From: Protea cynaroides
Taxonomy: Eukaryota; Streptophyta; Magnoliopsida; Proteales; Proteaceae
Length of the DNA: 64,000 bases
Assembly (NCBI GenBank): GCA_028583415.1
Contig: CM053272.1
Location: 43,144,699-43,208,698, forward strand
Direction of reading: 5' to 3'
A model generated the notes under the pieces. The model worked only from the letters and a program-made list of their open reading frames with translations, did not search any database and was not told where the DNA came from. Both the position numbers and the translations under genes were made by a program. Below are positions 34,701 through 44,792 of the stretch, piece by piece (the first letter of the stretch is position 1; each line of letters starts with the position of its first letter).

Positions 34701-37700
34701 ACAGCTAGCATACTCTTTCATGGATAACCAGGGGAGAATTTCTTTGATCCCTCCTCTAATGATATTTAAAAAATAAAAAAAAATAAAATACTCTGATGAT
34801 TGAAATTGTTGCAAAGCTAGCTCCTACACGAGGCTTGATTCCGTTCGTCCTTTTTCTTTTCTTTTTTTTTTTTTTTTGGGGGGGGGTGTTGGAAGCTAAA
34901 TAATGATTTAAATCAGAAAAGAAGGAAGAATATTTACAAAGCAAGGAGCCAAGAGCTCTCCCACAACAAGGGACAAAGAAAAAATAAAGACTACATCTCA
35001 CTACGGTTGGTTTTCCCATTTGACGATTCCTCTCTGAGAGCAACTATAAAGAAAAGATTTAGCTCAATGGGATGATCCTTACAGTTCAACCTATATATTC
35101 TAGACAGCCAGGAGTAAATAAGTCATAAAATTAAGATCATCCAAATAATCATCCTGTCAAATTTTGGCCCAGCAGATCCTTGAGAAGGAACTAAAGGAAT
35201 AGAACATACTCCTCCTTTCTCTTATGCATGCAGATCCAAAGTATTCTGAATTATCTTATTGTTTAACAGGCATTCAATGCACCACTTGGAAACATTAAGC
35301 ATGCGGGAAGTGCTTTACCTCTGGTTTAAGATCGCGATGGACCACACCCTGGAGATGGCAAAATGCAACAACATTCAATATCTGTACCATAACTGCCTTT
35401 GCATCATCTTCTGAGTACTTCCCACCCCTATAAAAGTAACGAGAGTACCTCTCAGAACTATAAAGTACTAACAAATCAATTTGGATTGCATACTCCATGT
35501 CCACATTTTCAAAGCCATAAAGAGAAAGTACAACAATGTGAACTTCATATAACTTCAAAAGCACTAGTAAACTAATACCTTGAAAGAATCCTATCTAAGA
35601 GTTCTCCTCCTTCACATAACCTGAGATATGCATAAAAAAAGTCTACAAGGTTAATATCAGGTGCAAGCAAGCAATAAGCAGCTTCAGTTGGTATCCATTT
35701 TTACTTGCCAAATAAATAGCATGATGTCTACATCATGGAAATAAATCATAAGATAGGTCTTATGACACATTATGAAGGGGGAAGAAAGAAACTTCCAACT
35801 TGAAAGAAAACAACCATATTGCCTCTCCATTGGCTCTTTAAGCAGAGCCAATTTTTTATCAGGTACAAAAATGACTAGAAAGGTTTTGAATTTTCTTTTT
35901 GGCCTTTTTATTGAGCTCCAATGAAAATATATCAACAAGTAAATAAGATAGAAGTCAAGGAGATTTAACTCAACTCAACTCAGCCTGATCCCAACTAAAT
36001 GGGGTCGGCTACATGAATCTTTTTTCTCCAATCAGCTCCATTCAAAGCCATACTAGTTACTAGTCCTAAGCTATGCATGTCTTCACCACTTCTCGTAAAA
36101 TCATTTTAGGCCCACCCTAGGCTTTTTTTAACTCCTTCAATCTAATCAAATCACTCCTTCGTACTGGAACATTCAAAGCCCTCCGTTGTACATGTATGTG
36201 CCACCCAAAGGAACTTTTTCGAAACTTATCTCGTATCAAAGTTTCTACTAAATTAGCTCTAATTTGTTCATTCTTTATTTTATCTTTCCTAGTTTTATCA
36301 CTCATCCATCTCAACATCCTCATTTCAGCTACTCTAAGCACCATTACATGCATATAGGAAATGGTGAAAATTTGCAAGAAATTTTTTTGAAAGGATAGAA
36401 CGAGCACCATAACATGCATAGGAACAATCATTAAGCTCAACAACCATCCAGAATTCCAACTGATGTTAGATGTTGCAACATTAAGGTTAGCTCTACATAT
36501 AAAATTGGTCCTACACCCATATTAAATTAGTAATAAGATAACATATCTCTTTGAAACAAAATGTAACAATAAAACAGCAGATAATTTCAAATACACATGT
36601 GCAGTATAATTTCTACGAAATTAAAAATAAATAATTTCTGTCATTTTACAATTCTTGAGTGCATGTTTGTGTGTGTGTGGTCATAATTTATACAATCTAA
36701 ATAAAAGATTAAAGAAAATGAATATTTTGAAGGATTTTTTTTTTTCAATATGACAGGCATACACATGCAAAATATAAAATTTCATACAAAAACAATTAGG
36801 CATAGTCATGTACATTTTAATCTCTCTTTTTTTAACAAGTTAAAAGAATTTTATTAGGAGCATAAGTTGTGATGGAACTCCCAGATGTATCAGAGTAGGA
36901 CAAGTAATTCAGTTGGAATTTAATCTTCACTTCAGCACCAAAGATTAAAAGTCATGCTCCAAGAAAAACCACAAAAGAACCAGGCAATACATCTTGCAAG
37001 ATTAATTTTTAATAGCACTTCTAAGTTCTAAGCTTACTCCATCACTATATAAACGTTGTCATGGTCTTCGTATGCATCATAAAACTGCACTAGATTGCCA
37101 TGTCCCGTCAAAGCTCTCAAGATTTTCACCTCCCGCCTCACATCCTCAATGGCAATGGCTGTAGTCATCTGCCGACAAAGGATTAGACCAACATTATCAA
37201 TATGATACATGGAATAGCATCCAGAAACATGCTATGCTGAGCATACATCATAAATCCACATAAAGCATGCAGATATATGTAATGAAGTAAAATATTGTTC
37301 GTATTCACCAAATATATAGTCAGAACTCTAAAAAGAGATTGAGTAGGTATCGCTTGGACAGTTGTCAAGGCATCGCCTAGGAGCCCAAGTGCCCTTGTGA
37401 CACCTTGGAAAATTGGGCGCCTTGGTCGCCTAGGCGCCCCCTGTCAGGCCTCCAACACCTTGGTTTGCCTTGGCGTCTTAACAACTATGATAGCTTGCGC
37501 CTAACTGGGTTTATTGATCACTGCAATAATGGACTGTGCATATTACAACACTTTGATTTCCATACTGCAGCAAGGTCCTTGGTAACAGAGATAACAGGTC
37601 ACATCTTGAAAATTTTGTATCCAGTTCTGAAGCACACTCTTCCATGGTTGGGTTCTAGTTAATTAATTTAAACAGGTAGTTTCCGGCTTGAATTGGACAA

Positions 37701-39296
37701 CTGTTTCAGATGTTACCAAACCAAGCTGCACCTCTATAAAGTCATAACTAGCCAAACTACCAAATGCTCTCCATGCCACACATCAAACATTCTAATTCCC
37801 AAGGTCCAAACCAGTAGTCCATGTTCTGTGGCCCCATTAACAGAATTCTTCATTAGGTTCACAATTCTGCTCAAATGTGCTGCACCTGCAGTCCTGAGAA
37901 CTGATGTGCCAATATGAATATTTCAAAAGAAGGTAGTCAAAAACATGCATGCATGCAAAGGTTTTAAAAATTAGTATGAAACAATTCAAACAAAAGTTAT
38001 ACAGTTATTTTTCCTTCTTCCTATTCACATGCTGGTTTCTTGTTCTTTCCAATTTTGATTAATCTCTCCTATTTTTTCTCCACTTCCTTTCTCTATTTTG
38101 TATATAGAAATTAATCTGTATCTTTTGTATAAAAAAAAAAAATTTACCCTTGAAGCCAGAATGAAATCTCAAAATTCAAAGATTTCATCGAAACTTAAAA
38201 CCTAAGCATATTGCAAATTTCAAGAACAGAAATAGCCCTAAGCGCTATCTTAGAGTAAATCAACATCATCATCAGTCCTGCTAATAGCCACACCCATTAA
38301 GAGAGTTTCACTAATACTTAGTTCTCTATGTGAACCACAGCTCCCTAAAGTCCAAACAACGTAGATGCATTTGGAAGTAGTCCGTGATTCCATCAGCTGG
38401 CATAATCGCACAAGAACCATGGAGCAATAATCACTTTCACATTTTAAAGCTTCACATGATAGCACGACTTAACACTAGAAAGTTACATTTCCGGGATAGA
38501 GGAATTCGTCTTCGTCAACTAAAAAAAATTGTATCTCCAATCAGAGAATCATACATCAGATTAAAAAGATTATCGAGCTAGTAAGATCAAAACGAATAAT
38601 ATGCAGTCTCGGGAATGTGGTGACTTCAGGATTAACCACCCACTCAGATAAGCCAAATAAAGAACTTGATCTATCAACAACTCATTCACAGAGAAAGAGA
38701 TTCCGTACCTTGGCTTTTGGGATGACTTTAACGGCAACCTGCTGGCCCTTGAGCTCCCCTTTCTTGAACTTGGCAGCACAAGTATACCCAAAATGCCCAC
38801 GCCCAACCTCATCCCCAAGCTCATACTTGTTTGTAAAGTGCCTGGAGAATCCAAAGCTCTTATCAAGCCCAGCAACGGACTCCGGCTCACTCCCCTCGGG
38901 TATAGCAGCCTGGTTCGGCTTCACTGATCCATGACGCCGCGCCAACAACTCCCGGATGTGCTTGGCAGGAGATGGAGGTGGGAAAGGGCTCTTGAAAAAC
39001 CTCCTTGGCGTAGATTTTGCGCTAGGATTCGCAGGAGATTTCTTAGAGAACAAGTAATGAGCAGGGCTTGGACTGTAGAAAGGGAAGAACGGAGACTTCT
39101 TTCCAACCTCCGGATCCTCTTTCTTCTGCTGCTGCTGCTGCTGGGGTGGCGGTTGTTGTTGATGCTGATTCTCAGTTCTTCCATTAACGTTATCAGTTAA
39201 AGGAGGAGTATTAGGAGGGTCTCCATTAACCTGCTCTTCCTCTCTCTTGGTGTAAGAATTAGGTTTAGGGGAGGGTTTGGAATTGCAAAGACCCAT
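25708..39296 (-). CDS. CDPK-related protein kinase (CRK), eleven exons
   Basis: Exons (minus) are 39296-38709, 37168-37038, 35620-35579, 35427-35319, 33858-33780, 33680-33384, 33295-33183, 28528-28421, 28340-28278, 28188-28021 and 25848-25708. They total 1839 nt, 612 residues. All introns are GT-AG and in phase. The N-terminus MGLCNSK fits an N-myristoylation/palmitoylation signal, so plasma-membrane association is likely. A Q- and P-rich variable region runs to about residue 155. The kinase domain starts near 158: GRGHFG loop (165-170), VAVK lysine (190), HRDLKPEN (284-291), DFG (307-309), YYVAPEVL. Then come the autoinhibitory/EF-hand-like region (ALSKTLTVDELFYLKEQFAL, FEKDGNRAIIIDELA, TDGKLSFLGFVKLLHG). 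The EF loops lack full calcium ligands, as is usual for CRKs. Ser/Thr kinase in Ca2+/calmodulin-linked signalling by family knowledge. Introns 7 (4.65 kb) and 10 (2.2 kb) are swollen by repeats. Confidence 0.93.
26239..26955. mobile_element. giant palindromic element in CRK intron 10
   Basis: This 717-bp unit folds back on itself. The ends are ggcagtacttatttat and ataaataagtactgc. The centre is near 26673, where gtttgactggag (26603) faces ctccagtcaaac (26733). Inner arms match closely (ccaaaataatctcttgcttt faces its near-complement at about 26806-26834). The left arm has about 140 extra bases (about 26356-26495). TTA flanks both sides (26236-26238, 26956-26958), the target choice of PIF/Harbinger elements. 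No ORF. Probably a foldback MITE. Confidence 0.75.
27504..27730. repeat. 45-46 bp minisatellite in CRK intron 10
   Basis: Five copies of a unit containing ctgttcctaaggttttcaca and attaaaaaattatgagcat start at 27508, 27554, 27600, 27645 and 27690. The minus strand stays open across it (MNIVKTIGTDAHNFL), because 45 is a multiple of three. It is intronic, so that is not evidence of coding. Confidence 0.9.
29276..29770 (+). mobile_element. possible LTR fragment in CRK intron 7
   Basis: A promoter-like layout (tttataaataagataaagaa at about 29619), pyrimidine-rich U5-like sequence and an aacttggtgcgac stretch at about 29759 resemble a plant LTR followed by a leader. No second copy or target duplication was found, so this is tentative. 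Confidence 0.3.
30845..31510 (-). mobile_element. LINE (RTE-like) 3' ORF fragment, copy 1
   Basis: Minus-strand frames read MVKIDNKEIPQHENFMYLGS, then IIYKEGEIENDVTQRIKIGL (31467-31330), and later HVQVQQRPLIAPVRRVDLIQ (about 31068-30990). These match the C-terminal part of the plant non-LTR reverse transcriptase ORF (FRYLGSI..KDGEI..DV..RI, ... HVQRRP..APVRR.D.I). Frames are broken. It lies antiparallel to nothing else and in the same strand as the host CRK gene, inside intron 7. Confidence 0.75.
35962..36345 (-). mobile_element. LINE (RTE-like) 3' end fragment, copy 2
   Basis: Minus-strand frames read RVAEMRMLRWMSDKTRKDKI, then KNEQIRANLVE..., then HVQRRALNVPVRRSDLIRL. These are followed by the characteristic 3' terminus (gtagccgaccccatttagtt, gggatcaggctgagttgag) with a short gttga repeat tail at 35965-35985. 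It is about 75% similar by eye to the fragment at 30.9 kb. 5'-truncated, in CRK intron 2. Confidence 0.8.
37325..37500. repeat. GGCGCC/CCTAGGCG dispersed repeat fragment
   Basis: Dense gcgcc, cgcctagg and gccttgg words (37370-37480) form imperfect palindromes in CRK intron 1. This composition is unlike the AT-rich flank and recalls widely dispersed plant repeats with cgcctaggcgcc cores. The class is unresolved. Confidence 0.5.
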
Positions 39297-39370
39297 TAAT
39301 CACTGAAACCACAATGCAAGACCGAATTCAGCACATTTTACTGCAACTACATCAGTTCCAAACAACTCTC

Positions 39371-39371
<1 letters not shown>

Positions 39372-39412
<41 letters not shown>
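39372..39412. repeat. (TC)n microsatellite in CRK 5' UTR/promoter
   Basis: About 20 TC units lie 76-116 bp upstream of the CRK start codon. In minus sense this is a GA-rich leader, a common plant 5' UTR feature. Confidence 0.9.
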
Positions 39413-39414
<2 letters not shown>

Positions 39415-40307
39415 AAGCTCTCTCCTTCCTCTGCTTCAAAACCCTAGTGAGAAAAGGGTTAAAGGGAAGATCCAAAGAGAAGAGAGGTTCGCCAGTAACA
39501 AGAAATCCAAGTAAAATAGAAGGAAACGACGGGGTTTTTGCTGCTTTTGCTGATTCAGCGGCTTTACATCAACGGGCAGATTATCCAGCCTGTACATTCT
39601 TTTGCCACGTGGTATCCATCGAACCCGTTCCTTTAGTATTTTTTATTAAAAATTAAATCGTTATTTTTAAACATGTAATTATTAATTTCTAAATGGCGCG
39701 CGGAATTTAATACCCAACGTTTACAAGAACCGGCGAACTTGCATGTGCAATAAATCCTGACGACAATGATCCAACGGATTTGGGGATTATAACAGCGGTG
39801 CTAACACCACACGCGCGCGTAGACATTTGGTCAGACCGTTCCATTGGTTTGGTCCGGTTTTATTTTTTCATATCCGTTTTGTTCAATCATGAACCAACAT
39901 TTCGATGCCACCAAGTCCGATCCCTTATTAGTTTCCTTTAATGGGTATGCTCTCCATCTCTTCCTTGAAATCCCAGTCTCTTTTGTCTCTCCTCAAAGTA
40001 ATTGGCTATCGGTCTTTTCTATACTCCCATTTTTCCATTGACATCAAGATCTCTTCTAATATTGAATTCGGAAAAACATTCCTATCTGGTTGATTGCATT
40101 CTCTAGTGCTAGATACAGGGTTGGTGAAATGACTACCCCACCTCTGCTATTTGGATGCTTATTCTTGTAATCCTATTGATCCTTATGTTAGATAAAGAAA
40201 CCACAGTTAGGCAGGAATCCCCACGTTTTATTAAGTCTTTCTATTTCTAACCCATTTTGTCATTGTCAATTAATTTTATCATAGGTTCAGTGAGTTCGCG
40301 TAAGGAT

Positions 40308-40418
40308 CCTCTATCTGGCTGCCGCCTGGGAGTGAGGATCCTGGCCACCTATACTGCATGGAGACATATGTCAATGCACTATGAGCGATCGAGATCCTCA
40401 CTACCACTTAGCAATCAC
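40308..40418. repeat. small foldback repeat
   Basis: agtgaggatcctggccacct faces its near-complement (agcgatcgagatcctcacta), giving arms of about 35 bp around tgcatggagacatatg. Resembles the other palindromic MITEs in design but not in terminal sequence. Confidence 0.45.
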
Positions 40419-41021
40419 TACGGAAGATCTCGGTCCAGTGAGTTCCAAGTTTTCATTAGTATCTAAAAGGCAAACCAATAATAACTCGGGTTTTGGTTTG
40501 GTCTGATCAATATTTTTGGTTTGGGTTCAGTTTGGACACCCCTGACCAGTTAACATCATCTGTTCATCATCATGGGCCCACACCATAGGGAGCAGTTTTT
40601 CCTGATGTTTACCCTGATTGGGAATTAAATTAAAATTTATTAAACAATACTTATTATGCATGGCTTACGTGTATGTGAACTGTGCAACAGTAACTCTTCT
40701 CTTTATAAAAAAATGGAGGTAGGTAATGTATGGACTGTAGCTGAAGAGGGTAGTGGGACGTCAGATTTAAAATTGTTGGCCTGATTAGATTCGAGTTGAC
40801 CATCAAAGGTGGGACCGGTCCACCATTGGGTAAGAATTGGACCAGCCTGATGTTACCTCATACCTGGGACTTTATTCTAAGACATTCTTTTGGATAAAGA
40901 TTATTTAAAGATTATTTAATTAAGACATCCACGCAGTAATGGATAGGACCTAGAGACATTGAATTTGTCCCAATTGATCAGTATAGATGAATGCATATAT
41001 TTGTGGACTTAGATTTTCTAT

Positions 41022-41141
41022 AGCTGTGCAGTCCTTGTGATCATATTTGGACCATTTAGAGTGTTCTGCATATGCGTCGATGCATTCCAACAGATCGGAT
41101 GTAGTTGCAAGGACTGCACGACTATAGACGATCCAAGCCCT
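41022..41141. repeat. foldback repeat with GTGCAGTCCTTG ends
   Basis: ctgtgcagtccttgtgatca and the complement of tagttgcaaggactgcacg form inverted ends. CTATAG flanks at 41018-41023 and 41136-41141. The core tgcgtcgatgcattccaac resembles the core of the MITE at 3897 (gtgccggtgcattccaac). Confidence 0.55.
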
Positions 41142-41946
41142 ATATTTGTAGGGTCCGGTTCATTTCAAGTTGTATAGTTGGTCGAATGCATGATCGAACA
41201 ACTAGAGTCACTCAGTGCATATACCAGTGAATTCCAATTGTTGGATTACGATTGTATCCTTTTTAGGATCCCATCATTATTGATGGGGTGTTGGACTCAC
41301 CTATAGAATGTGGGACCCATTAGATATGGACGATGATGAAATCACAAGGAGGATACAAATATATATGCAAATGAACTATTCCCGAATAACCCAAGTGATT
41401 TGACCTGCCCTCTTTCCTTTTAACTTCTTATAAATGCAGATCATTCAATCAAACATTAGAGAGTTAAAATTGTGATAACAGACGAATTTTATACGAATTG
41501 AATAATGAAGTACCTCATCGGATATTTTGGAATATATATCTTTCGAATCCCTAATGTTATGATCTTCTACATCCTATAGGTCTCCATGTTCTGTCATTTG
41601 GCTTATGTTCTTCGTGTAGCATTCAAGTCGAACGACTCCATAAAATTGGACCAAAAGAATATAATTAACCAATGGGAACAATACCTTCAAAATTAACTTT
41701 AAGTCTTAATCATCCATGTTTATGGGCAAGGAGGATTTGATTTGTTGCCCAAATTTATTTTGAAGCTATTGATCTGACTAGAAGCAAGAGTAGACAGAAG
41801 AATCCAACTTGAATGGAAGGCAACGTTTGGACAAAATAAGAAAAAAAGACAACAACAACAATAAATGGATGCCAAATAGTGACATTATTACCACCATATG
41901 GTGATATAGACAACTCAAATGGATTCCATGTTGGGCTATTTAATTA

Positions 41947-42090
41947 GGATAGAGATCGTCTCCTGTTGAAGAATCATCCATTTGTTCAATTGTTTATCGG
42001 ATAGTTGGGGTGTATCTACATGTGTGTTGACTATCCTAGTCGTCTGATGGACACCTGGAACGATTGAATGACAGGAGACGATCTTGGTTC
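41947..42090. mobile_element. palindromic MITE, short subtype, copy 5
   Basis: This 144-bp unit begins GGATAGAGATCGTCTCCTG and ends caggagacgatcttggttc, with inverted arms (tgttcaattgtttatcgg near the middle is less well paired). A perfect 9-bp direct repeat, ATTTAATTA, flanks it at 41938-41946 and 42091-42099. No ORF. Confidence 0.85.
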
Positions 42091-43049
42091 ATTTAATTAC
42101 TTTATTTTCTTCACTTTTGGAGAAGTGTGTATTACGACAATTAAGGAAATAGAAGTGTTACCTCTGATATTGAACATACACAAGCCATCAAGGATCCAAA
42201 TTGGAGAGCTTCCATGAATGATGCGTTCAATGCCTTGCTAGCCGATGGTACTAGGAAACTCGAGCCACATGATCATCATATGAACCTTGTTGGTCAAATG
42301 GATATTTCGCATAGAACAGCATGCCAATGGTTCTATTCAATGATATAAATCCCATTTAGTGGCCAAGGGTTACAATCAACAGGAAGGAGTAGATTATTTT
42401 GAGACATTTAATCTCGTACTGAAACCTACCACCGTACAGACTATTCTTTCCTTGGCTATCTGCTGTCTCACAAGGATGGGTTATTTGCCAAATGGATGGG
42501 AAAATACATTTTTAAATGGTGCTCTACGGGAACAAAGTACACGAACCAGCCTTGGGGATTTGTGGATTTGAGTTATCCAAATCATGTTTGCCATCTTTAC
42601 AACTATTTATATGGGGCCTCATGCAGGTGCCTAGGGTGTGGTATTATCGCTTGAGCTCTTATTTTCCAAGGGTTCCAAGCCTCTCAAACTGATACCACAC
42701 TATTTATAAAACTACTACCCAAGGAGTATGCCCACATATTAGTGTATGTTGATGATATCATCATCACTGGATCAAGGCCAAACACGGTTCAACATCTCAT
42801 CTTACAGTTTCTAGCTTAGGTGTGCACCACTACTTCCTTGGTATTGAAGCTCAACCAACGTCGGGAGGTTTTTTTTCTCACGCAGATCAAGTGATGTATT
42901 GGATTTATTAAAGAAGGAACATATGGATAATGCTAAGCCTATTGGCAGTCCCAATGCCCCCGCTGCCCTCTCTCATCTGCTAGGAGATCCCAAGAAGGAT
43001 GTGATTCAATACGGGTGCTGTCGGTGCCCTACAATACCTAACCCTCACT

Positions 43050-43268
43050 GGATCCACATCCTCTCTTCCCAGAGGTGCAGGAGGAGAGGAGGTGGCCCCA
43101 TTAGATGGCCAACACCTGGGGCTCAAGTGAATCCGAGCCCTTCATCTGAGCCGACAAGGGGGTGTCGGCTTGGATAGGGGGCTCGGATTCACCGAGCCCC
43201 AGGTGTCGGCCATCTAACGGGGCCGCCGCCTCTCCTCCCAAACCTCTGGGAGGAGAGGATTTGGATAC
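43050..43268. mobile_element. palindromic MITE, long subtype, copy 6, inside copia
   Basis: This 219-bp unit begins GGATCCACATCCTCTCTTCC and ends with the complement of GTATCCAAATCCTCTCCTCC. Arms share GATGGCC.ACACCTGGGGCTC and GTGAATCCGAGCCC. The 10-bp direct repeat AACCCTCACT flanks it exactly (43040-43049, 43269-43278). The left copy is the copia codons for YLTLT, so the insertion broke a known coding sequence and its ends are certain. Termini here read CCTCTC where other copies read CGTCTC. Confidence 0.92.
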
Positions 43269-43278
43269 AACCCTCACT

Positions 43279-43745
43279 CAACCCCGAAGAATTTATGGAC
43301 TGGCTTAATAGCTTAGAAAAGCTTTTTGACTGGAAAGACATGCGGGATTCTCTATATTAGTAGATATCTGCTTGCTTTCCAAGCCCTCTCTAACTACAGC
43401 CAAATCTAGCTACACTTAGCTTACCAAGCGAAGAAAACTACAGGGGTGGTCGGAGGCCAGCTCGACCACCGGGAGGCTCCCGCACACTCTCCCACGTTTT
43501 CCTCCGCGTACACTTCTATTAAGGAAATAGTCGGCAGCTTCGTTCCGAAGCAAGCGAGGAAAGATCCATGGCCTTTGTTGCGCCGGTACATTGGCTCCAA
43601 TCAAGATTAGTCGTCAATCCGAAGTCGGTAGGGCGGAGAAGTTGTTAAAGTGAAGCAAAGTAATTCAATACCATTTCCAAGCAATTCAACCGCTCGTGCC
43701 CGCCCATTCTGTCTCGCCCTAAATGGAATGGCTCTCTTAGTTACA
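43279..43745. other. GC-rich filler block, possibly organelle-derived
   Basis: Between the MITE's target duplication and the resumption of copia RNase H lie about 470 bp that copia does not explain. The first 60 bases read NPEEFMDWLNSLEKLFDWKD, a gypsy gag-like phrase. The rest (about 43400-43740) is GC-rich, free of local repeats, and reads like plant mitochondrial intergenic DNA (ggcagcttcgttccgaagca, cgctcgtgcccgcccattct). I could not compare it with an organelle genome, so a NUMT is only a proposal. Confidence 0.4.
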
Positions 43746-44084
43746 ATTGGGTTTGTCAATTTATGCATGAACCAAAAACTGAGCACCGGACCATTGTTAA
43801 GTGGATTCTGCATTATCTAAAGTCCACTTTGGGATATGGTTTATTTTTCAGGGCATCTCCATCTCGGTAGTTGCATGCTTTCACAGATGCCGATTAGGCT
43901 AGCAGCCCGAATGACTGACAATCCACAAGTGTGATACTGCATCTTTTTTTGTCCAAATCTAATCTCGTGGGGCTCTAAGAAATAGACCACTATGGCCGCT
44001 CATCCACGAAATCCGAATGTAGGGGTATAGCAAATGTAGCTGCTTAATTTATGTGGATCCAACAATTGCTACCATGGTCTGACC

Positions 44085-44404
44085 CTCTGTTAGTTAAAAC
44101 TCGTTTTAAACACGTACCATACAGACGTATCGTACTCAACCATTTAGAATGCATATTGTCGAATTGACCTCAAAAATATTTTAAAATACTCCGTACTCCA
44201 AGCCTTGCAGTTTAAAACGCGTTTAATACACGTACCGTGTCGTATTCGCATTTTAACTTGCATCTTCAATGAGGAATGAAGCGATTAATCCCATATCGTT
44301 TAATATTCTTGTTGATTTCTACATATAATAGATGTGGGATTAAAGGCTGCTACTTCCTCATTGCTTCTACACTCATTACTTTATTAACAATGTATATTGT
44401 AGGC

Positions 44405-44467
<63 letters not shown>

Positions 44468-44792
44468 GCTTAGAGTCTTGGACAAACATAAAACATCAAT
44501 TAACTACTTGACTGAAGATGATAATTCTTGTCGTTTTATTGTTCTAGACACATTATAAATATCATATGTTCCCATTAATTTAGGTATAATTCTTCAATTT
44601 ATGGGAGTATATTGCCTTTTTTTCACTGTACCGTATTATATTTGATCTATTTAAAATCCGTACCATCCGTTTTAATTTTTTGCCGTTCTTAAAATGTTTG
44701 AACTTTTTTTTATCGTACCGTTCTTGTTTGCTCCGTAAAACCCGTTCTGTCCCGTTTTGTTTTTTTTGCAGTTCTCGTTTTAACTAACTATA
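44085..44792. mobile_element. TIR element inserted in copia (MULE-like)
   Basis: A 708-bp insertion with inverted ends (GTTAGTTAAAAC at left; GTTTTAACTAAC at right). The 8-bp direct repeat GTCTGACC lies at 44077-44084 and 44793-44800, or 9 bp with one mismatch. Copia protein sequence is continuous when it is ignored (LLPWSDP before, APVLIIYYDNIGAT-type frame after). No ORF of note; it contains scattered cgtacc words and the (TC)n run. Confidence 0.75.
44408..44464. repeat. (TC)n microsatellite
   Basis: About 28 uninterrupted CT units, the longest microsatellite in the window. Confidence 0.95.

Larger units (their letters stand above)
39297..41946. other. CRK upstream region and intergenic, no gene recognised
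   Basis: About 300 bp next to 39296 should be CRK promoter and 5' UTR. Beyond that, no gene. Two small foldback structures are visible (about 40308-40418 and 41022-41141), listed separately. Confidence 0.4.

Noticed and set aside
38570..39200. Several ORFs overlapping CRK exon 1 in other frames (106, 105, 89, 87 codons)
   Set aside because: Shadows of the GC-richer first exon; the CRK frame has full domain support and in-phase splicing.
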